Assembly: GCA_965229345.1 (NCBI GenBank)
Contig: OZ245872.1
Coordinates: 1,550,001-1,614,000, forward strand
Direction: 5' to 3'
Source: PBB1 sp965229345
GTDB taxonomy: Bacteria > Pseudomonadota > Gammaproteobacteria > Burkholderiales > Burkholderiaceae_C
DNA: 64,000 bases
Every line of letters starts with the position of its first letter. Position 1 is the first letter of the stretch. The notes beneath the pieces were generated by a model that was given only the letters and a program-made list of their open reading frames with translations, made no database searches and was not told the origin of the DNA. This document shows, piece by piece, positions 59,534-64,000 of this stretch. Both the position numbers and the translations under genes were made by a program.

Positions 59534-61144
59534 ATGCCGAGGATGGGTGTCTTCCACCGTTATGGCGTTGCTTTGTCAGTCTGTCTCCGATGCGCAGTGT
59601 GGCTGCCGGTGGCGGGCGCTGTTCATGCTCAATCGACGCCGGCCGCTGACGTCGCGACGCCGCGCTTCGATGTGCTCGAGTACCGCGTCGAAGGCAATTC
59701 GGTGTTGCCGGCCGAGCGCATCGAGCGCGCGGTCTACCCGTTCATGGGCGAGCGGCGCACGGTGGCCGATGTCGAATCGGCACGCGTGGCGTTGGAAGCC
59801 GCCTACCGCACTGCGGGCTACGGCACGGTGGTGGTCGACACGCCCGAGCAGCGCATCACCGATGGCGTGGTGACGCTGCAGGTGCTGCAGGCGCCGGTGT
59901 CGCGGCTGCGGGTGGTTGGCGCGCAGTACTACTCGCAGGGCCGCATCCTCGACAAGGTGCCCGCGCTGGCCGAGGGCGAGGTGCCCAACTTCCAGGCCGT
60001 GACCGCGCAGCTGGCCACGGTCAACCGCTCGGCCGACCGCCGCGTCACGCCGCTGCTGCGGCCCGGCAAAGTCCCGGGCACCACCGAGGTGGATCTGTCG
60101 GTGGAAGACCAGTTTCCGCTGCATGGCAGCCTGGAGCTGAACAACAAGTCCAGCCCGAACACCACCGAGTCGCGGCTGCAGGCCTCGCTGCGCTACGACA
60201 ACCTGTGGCAGCGCGAGCACAGCATCAGCGCGCAGGTGCAGGTGTCGCCTGAAAAGACCAGCGAGGTCCAGGTGTTCTCGGGCTCGTACACCGTGCCCAC
60301 CGGCAGCGGGCTGCTGGTGTTCTCGTACACCCGCTCCAACAGCAACACCGTGGCCGGGGTCGGCGGCACCACGATCTTCGGGCGCGGCAGCATCTATGGC
60401 GTGCGCAGCATCTGGCTGCTCGACGGCACGGACAAGCTGAATCACTCGATCACGCTGGCGGCCGACTACAAGGATTACCAGGAAAGTGTCAGCGTCGGCA
60501 GCAATGCGGGCTTCGACACCCCGATCCGCTACCTGCCCTTCGGCGCCAGCTACGCCGCCACTGTCTCCGACCCGGACGGCTACTGGCAGTCGGGCGGTGG
60601 GATCACCTTCGCGCTGCGCGGACTGGCGAGCCGGCAGACGCAGTTCGACGACAAGCGCTACAAGGCACAGAACAACTTTGCCGTCGTGAAACTCAACCTC
60701 GCACGGGCGCAGAACCTGCCCAAGGGGTTCACCCTCTTCGGCTCGATCGAGGGGCAGTTCAGTGACCAGGCCCTGATCAGCAACGAGCAGTTCGTCGCCG
60801 GTGGGGTGGACAGCGTGCGCGGCTACCTCGATGCCACCGCGGTGGGTGACAAGGCCTGGCGCACCTCGCTGGAGCTGCGTACCGACAACCTCGTGCCCGA
60901 AGGCGACGGCTGGCTGGCCTCGCTGACCGCCCACACCTTTTTCGATGGCGCCTGGCTCCGTCTGAAGGATGGGCTGCCCGGGCAGCGCAACCATGACACG
61001 CTGACCAGCGTCGGGTTCGGCCTGAAGCTGCAGGCGCGCCCGTATGCCCACCTGTCGCTCGATGTGGGCTGGCCGCTGCACGATGCCGGGCCCACGCGTG
61101 CTGGCAAGGCCCGGGTGCACGCCAGCGGTGTGATCGAGTTCTGA
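59534..61144 (+). CDS. TpsB/ShlB/FhaC two-partner secretion transporter
   Basis: 536 residues with a signal peptide (ALSVCLRCAVWLPVAGAVHA). POTRA_2 domain FDVLEYRVEGNSVLPAERIE, then VADVESARVALEAAYRTAGY; a second POTRA-like region holds QAPVSRLRVVGAQYY. The ShlB barrel includes LELNNKSSPNTTESRLQASL, FVAGGVDSVRGYLDATAVGD (the conserved VRGY loop of motif 4) and LTAHTFFDGAWLRLKDGLPG, ending ASGVIEF with terminal Phe. It forms an outer-membrane pore for large exoproteins. The GT41-like gene follows after 16 nt; no TpsA with a haemagglutination N-domain is visible in the window. Confidence 0.93.
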   Translation: MPRMGVFHRYGVALSVCLRCAVWLPVAGAVHAQSTPAADVATPRFDVLEYRVEGNSVLPAERIERAVYPFMGERRTVADVESARVALEAAYRTAGYGTVVVDTPEQRITDGVVTLQVLQAPVSRLRVVGAQYYSQGRILDKVPALAEGEVPNFQAVTAQLATVNRSADRRVTPLLRPGKVPGTTEVDLSVEDQFPLHGSLELNNKSSPNTTESRLQASLRYDNLWQREHSISAQVQVSPEKTSEVQVFSGSYTVPTGSGLLVFSYTRSNSNTVAGVGGTTIFGRGSIYGVRSIWLLDGTDKLNHSITLAADYKDYQESVSVGSNAGFDTPIRYLPFGASYAATVSDPDGYWQSGGGITFALRGLASRQTQFDDKRYKAQNNFAVVKLNLARAQNLPKGFTLFGSIEGQFSDQALISNEQFVAGGVDSVRGYLDATAVGDKAWRTSLELRTDNLVPEGDGWLASLTAHTFFDGAWLRLKDGLPGQRNHDTLTSVGFGLKLQARPYAHLSLDVGWPLHDAGPTRAGKARVHASGVIEF

Positions 61145-61160
61145 CTCCACCGGGTGCGTC

Positions 61161-63371
61161 ATGTCGAGTTCCCGGAAAGCGACAACGCAGCGCCTGAGCG
61201 CCAACCTGATGGAGGCGCAGCGGCTGATCGCCAGCGGGCGACACGCAGTCGCCACCGCCTTGCTGGAGCCCTTGCTTGGCGAGCCTGGCCTGCGTCCAGA
61301 GGCGCTGTACCTGTCTGCCGTGGCAGCGTTGATGGACAAGCGCGTCGATGTGGCCCTGACCTGCGCACACGCTGCGGTGGAGGCGTCTTCTCAGGTGGCG
61401 CGCTACCGGTTCGTGCTCGGCCGCGCGCTCAAGGCCGCCGGAGACCGCACCGGAGCAGCGGCTGCCTACCGGCGGGCCATCGCGCTGCAGCCCGATCACG
61501 CCGAGGCGATGGTGAGCCTGGGCATCGTGCTGAAGGACCAGGAGCGATTCGACGAGGCCATCGCGCTGTACGAGCAGGCGCTGGCCATCGATCCGCGACT
61601 CGCGGCGGCCCATGCCAACCGGGCGCATGCACTGGCGCTGCGTGCCGAGCAGCGGGCCAGAGCGGGCATCGACCAGGCGCCCGACGACGAACTGTTGGAG
61701 GCCCAGGGGAGGGCGGTGGCGCTCGACCTGAAGAACCCGCAGTTGCACCGGAACTACGGCGTGCTCCTGTTGCAGGCGCGCCGACATGCCGAGGCGGTGG
61801 CCGCGTTCAACACCGCCTTGACGCTCGATCCCGGGGATGTCGAGTCTTGCCTGCGGCTGGGCGATGCGCTGCAGGAGCTGGGCGCGGTCGCGCTCGAAGC
61901 CGAGGCCTATCGCCAGTGGCTGTCGGCGAATCCACCCAACGCCCAGGTGATGTGCGCACTGGCGGGAACCCTGGCACGGTTGGGAGAGGCCGACGAGGCC
62001 TTGGCATGGGCCGAGAAATCGGTGGCCCTCGATCCCGACCCGTTGACCGAGCTGCAGATTGCCCATGTGTTGCAGCAGTTGCGGCGTCTTCCGGAAGCGA
62101 TGGAGCGCGGCCGCCGGGCGATCGATGCCGGGGGTCGTGTTCCGGGCATGTACCCCAGCTACCTGCTGGGTGCCAACTATTTCCACGACGAGCCGGCGCC
62201 GCTGTTCGAGCTGCATGCCGAGTTCGGCCGTCTGTGGCCGGCGCCCACCACGGCCCGTCCGCCGCGCCGCATCCGGGCGGCGGGTGAACGGCTGCGCATC
62301 GGCTACGTCTCGGGCGATTTCCTGCGGCACTCGGTGGCCTACTTCATCGAGGCCCTGCTGGCGTGCCACGACCGCGATCGCTACGAGGTGGTGTGCTACC
62401 AGAACAACGCCCATGCCGACGAGGTGACACAGCGGCTGAAAGGCCTGTCCGACCGTTGGACGGTCTGCGCCGGGCTGTCCGAGAACGCGCTGCGCAGCCG
62501 CATCCTGGCCGATGGCATCGACGTGCTGATCGACCTGTCGGGCCACACCGCGCATTCGCGGTTGATGATGTTCGCCGCGCCCTGCGCACCGGTGCAGATC
62601 TGCTACCTGGGCTACCCGACGGTGTCTGGCGTGCCGGGCATCGACTTTCGCATCACCGACCCCCTCATCGACCCCGGCGACATGCCGGCCTTCGACTCCG
62701 AGGTGCCGCTGCAGCTGCCGCGCACGATGTTCTGCTACACCCCCGACGCTGCCGCACCGCCGCTGGCAGCCCCGCCTGCGCTCGAGCGGGGCTGCATCAC
62801 CTTCGGCTCGTTCAACAACATCGCCAAGGTCACCGATCACACCCTGGGGTTGTGGGCGGCGGTGATGCGGTCGGTTCCGGGGTCGCGCCTGTTGCTCAAG
62901 GCCAGCACGATGGCACAGGCCTCCAACCGGGCGGGTATCGAGCACTTCATGGCCTTGCGCGGCATTGCGGCCGACCGCCTGACGCTGATCGCCCGCACGC
63001 CCTCCACCGACAGCCACCTGGCGATCTACCGGCAGGTGGACATCGCGCTGGACACCTATCCGTACAACGGCGCCACCACCACCTGCGAGGCGTTGTGGAT
63101 GGGGGTGCCGGTGGTCAGCCTGCGCGGGCGCACCCACGCCTCGCGCATGGGTGCGTCGATCCTGTCGGCCATCGGCCGAGCCGACTGGGTGGCAAGCGAC
63201 GATGCCGGCTACGTCGAACGGGCCGTGGCGCTGGCGACCGATCTGGCGGGCCTGGCGGCGTGGCGAGCGGCCGCGCGTGAGCACCTGCGCGCCGGACCCT
63301 TGCTGGACCGGGCCCAGTTCACCCGCGATTTCGAATCGGCCATCGAGCGGGCCTGGCAGCAGCCACGCTGA
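61161..63371 (+). CDS. TPR-SPINDLY (O-GlcNAc-transferase-like, GT41) glycosyltransferase
   Basis: 736 residues. The first 330 residues are TPR repeats (RFVLGRALKAAGDRTGAAAA, MVSLGIVLKDQERFDEAIAL, LHRNYGVLLLQARRHAEAVA). The C-terminal 390 residues are the OGT/SPINDLY catalytic region: RLRIGYVSGDFLRHSVAYFI, DVLIDLSGHTAHSRLMMFA, PVQICYLGYPTVSGVPGIDF, CITFGSFNNIAKVTDHTLGL and DIALDTYPYNGATTTCEALW. Family enzymes transfer a sugar to Ser/Thr or Asn of proteins in the cytoplasm. Its place between the TpsB transporter and a secreted protein suggests glycosylation of an exported surface protein before secretion, as HMW1C does for HMW1. Confidence 0.92.
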   Translation: MSSSRKATTQRLSANLMEAQRLIASGRHAVATALLEPLLGEPGLRPEALYLSAVAALMDKRVDVALTCAHAAVEASSQVARYRFVLGRALKAAGDRTGAAAAYRRAIALQPDHAEAMVSLGIVLKDQERFDEAIALYEQALAIDPRLAAAHANRAHALALRAEQRARAGIDQAPDDELLEAQGRAVALDLKNPQLHRNYGVLLLQARRHAEAVAAFNTALTLDPGDVESCLRLGDALQELGAVALEAEAYRQWLSANPPNAQVMCALAGTLARLGEADEALAWAEKSVALDPDPLTELQIAHVLQQLRRLPEAMERGRRAIDAGGRVPGMYPSYLLGANYFHDEPAPLFELHAEFGRLWPAPTTARPPRRIRAAGERLRIGYVSGDFLRHSVAYFIEALLACHDRDRYEVVCYQNNAHADEVTQRLKGLSDRWTVCAGLSENALRSRILADGIDVLIDLSGHTAHSRLMMFAAPCAPVQICYLGYPTVSGVPGIDFRITDPLIDPGDMPAFDSEVPLQLPRTMFCYTPDAAAPPLAAPPALERGCITFGSFNNIAKVTDHTLGLWAAVMRSVPGSRLLLKASTMAQASNRAGIEHFMALRGIAADRLTLIARTPSTDSHLAIYRQVDIALDTYPYNGATTTCEALWMGVPVVSLRGRTHASRMGASILSAIGRADWVASDDAGYVERAVALATDLAGLAAWRAAAREHLRAGPLLDRAQFTRDFESAIERAWQQPR

Positions 63372-63724
63372 TCGGCTTAGTCCGTTCGGGCCAGTTCCCG
63401 CCGTCTTCCGGACGTGTCCATGTCACGGCACCTCCCTACGCTCTGAGGCCAGAGGACAGGCGGGTTTCAGGGTCGCGCTGGTGCGGTGCAACGGTGGTTG
63501 GGATGGCTAGGCCGAAGGGGCTAGCAACCCGCGCACTTCGCACATGACCCCGACACAGCCGGTTCTTAGATTGTCGGAAGTTGGCAAATGCGAAACCTTG
63601 TGGTTGCCAACGTGGGGTCGCTGGTTGAGGTTGTGAAGCGGGCAGATGAGTGCTGCCGGTTTCAGAGCCTCAACAGGCGGTGGCACACAGATTTTTTTCA
63701 TTCAAACCCAGGAGAGACCTCATC
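63372..63724 (+). other. Intergenic region with perfect inverted repeat, upstream of secreted protein
   Basis: 353 nt with no gene-like ORF. GTTGGCAA (63580-63587) and TTGCCAAC (63604-63611) form a perfect 8-bp inverted repeat with a 16-nt spacer, about 115 nt before the next ATG. A run of seven T and the ribosome-binding site AGGAGAG precede the start codon. Likely holds the promoter of the secreted-protein gene. Confidence 0.45.
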
Positions 63725-64000
63725 ATGAAATTCAACCTCAAACTGATCGCAGCCGCCGTGGCGCTGGCCGCTGCGGGATCTGCTCACGCGAACATCGTCG
63801 GCGGTGCAAACAGCTCGCTGGTCGTTGCCGCCTTCAACACTGTCACCAAGGCCGCCTATTACCGCGACACCGGCTTCCTGCTCAACACGTTCCTGCCCTC
63901 CAGCGTCACGACCGCGGCCGGCGACGGTGGTGTCATCGGCAACAAGACGCCTGAACTCGGTCTGATCCTCGACAAGAGCAACACGCCCAGCTTCGCCGAC
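63725..64000 (+). CDS. Secreted protein, 3' end outside window
   Basis: 92 residues are visible. AGGAG lies 9 to 13 nt before the ATG. Signal peptide MKFNLKLIAAAVALAAAGSA, then HANIVGG with probable cleavage after AHA. The mature start (NSSLVVAAFNTVTKAAYYRD, TGFLLNTFLPSSVTTAAG) is rich in small and polar residues, as in S-layer-like or PEP-CTERM-type exported proteins of betaproteobacteria. It does not show the TPS haemagglutination domain. As the first gene after the TpsB/GT41 pair it is the best visible candidate substrate of this secretion locus. A C-terminal sorting motif cannot be checked here. Confidence 0.8.
   Translation, partial: MKFNLKLIAAAVALAAAGSAHANIVGGANSSLVVAAFNTVTKAAYYRDTGFLLNTFLPSSVTTAAGDGGVIGNKTPELGLILDKSNTPSFAD

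Noticed and set aside
60777..63284. 835-codon open frame on the minus strand
   Set aside because: Antisense shadow of the TpsB and GT41-like genes, both with full family signatures.
63681..63698. Sigma-54 promoter before the last gene (TGGCAC at the -24 position)
   Set aside because: The -12 position is a run of T without the required GC dinucleotide.
63725..64000. TpsA exoprotein of the two-partner system
   Set aside because: The visible 92 residues have an ordinary signal peptide and no haemagglutination-type secretion domain.

Overview
The window is 64 kb of GC-rich, densely coded bacterial DNA. Genes abut or overlap by 4 nt (ATGA/GTGA), GTG starts are common, and long antisense open frames appear as GC artefacts. 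Gene content (exosortase A-associated exopolymer genes, an EpsA-type LuxR regulator, a T2SS-like 'secretion system X' cluster, a SUV3-like helicase, a bacterial RIO kinase) points to a betaproteobacterium of the order Burkholderiales, probably a Sphaerotilaceae/Comamonadaceae-type lineage. That placement is inference; no rRNA gene lies in the window and none of the genes is species-diagnostic.

Region 1 (1-27339) is an exopolymer locus of the exosortase A-associated type. It holds a truncated phosphotransferase and two methyltransferases, a very large Tat-type exported protein, a GT-A-like glycosyltransferase, and an operon ACP - fused hydrolase 2/hydrolase 1 - FkbH-like protein - AAC(3)-like acetyltransferase. 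These are followed by a sulfotransferase with APS kinase (cysC), a MaoC/SDR fusion, a GNAT/acyltransferase-3/polysaccharide deacetylase/ACP operon, an AMP-forming acyl ligase with a PLP decarboxylase (both exosortase-A-associated families), a parallel beta-helix protein, a Wzy/O-antigen-ligase-like membrane protein, and a WbpP/WbpO-like pair expected to make a UDP-HexNAc uronic acid. Together they suggest a uronic-acid-containing, probably sulfated and acylated exopolymer. The exosortase itself, the flippase and the chain-initiating transferase are not in view.

Region 2 (27478-48459) holds signalling and envelope genes. An operon encodes a LolD-like ABC ATPase, a LolA-like sorting protein and an outer-membrane barrel, with no permease, and is followed by an nSTAND-like P-loop protein. 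Then come a catalase-family protein whose distal His is Gln, an RsbW/STAS/SpoIIE-FHA partner-switching module divergent from a membrane Ser/Thr kinase operon (with a polysaccharide deacetylase lipoprotein and a TPR lipoprotein), a LysM lipoprotein, MltB-like transglycosylase, GNAT, glutaminase, RIO kinase, a PAS3-GGDEF-EAL protein and a SUV3-like helicase.

Region 3 (48557-64000) is a secretion locus. It contains a small exported protein, then gspG-F-E, PilM/N/O/P-like inner-membrane genes, a lipoprotein secretin with an N-terminal repeat region, two pseudopilins, the LuxR-family regulator EpsA, and an atypical pseudopilin lacking Glu+5. After these come a two-partner-secretion TpsB/FhaC transporter, a TPR-SPINDLY (GT41/OGT-like) glycosyltransferase and the start of a secreted protein cut by the window end. 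The likely logic is a T2SS-like machine and/or TpsB pore exporting a glycosylated surface protein under EpsA control. A 16-bp motif repeated before epsA and before the TpsB gene, and a perfect inverted repeat before the last gene, are candidate control sites.
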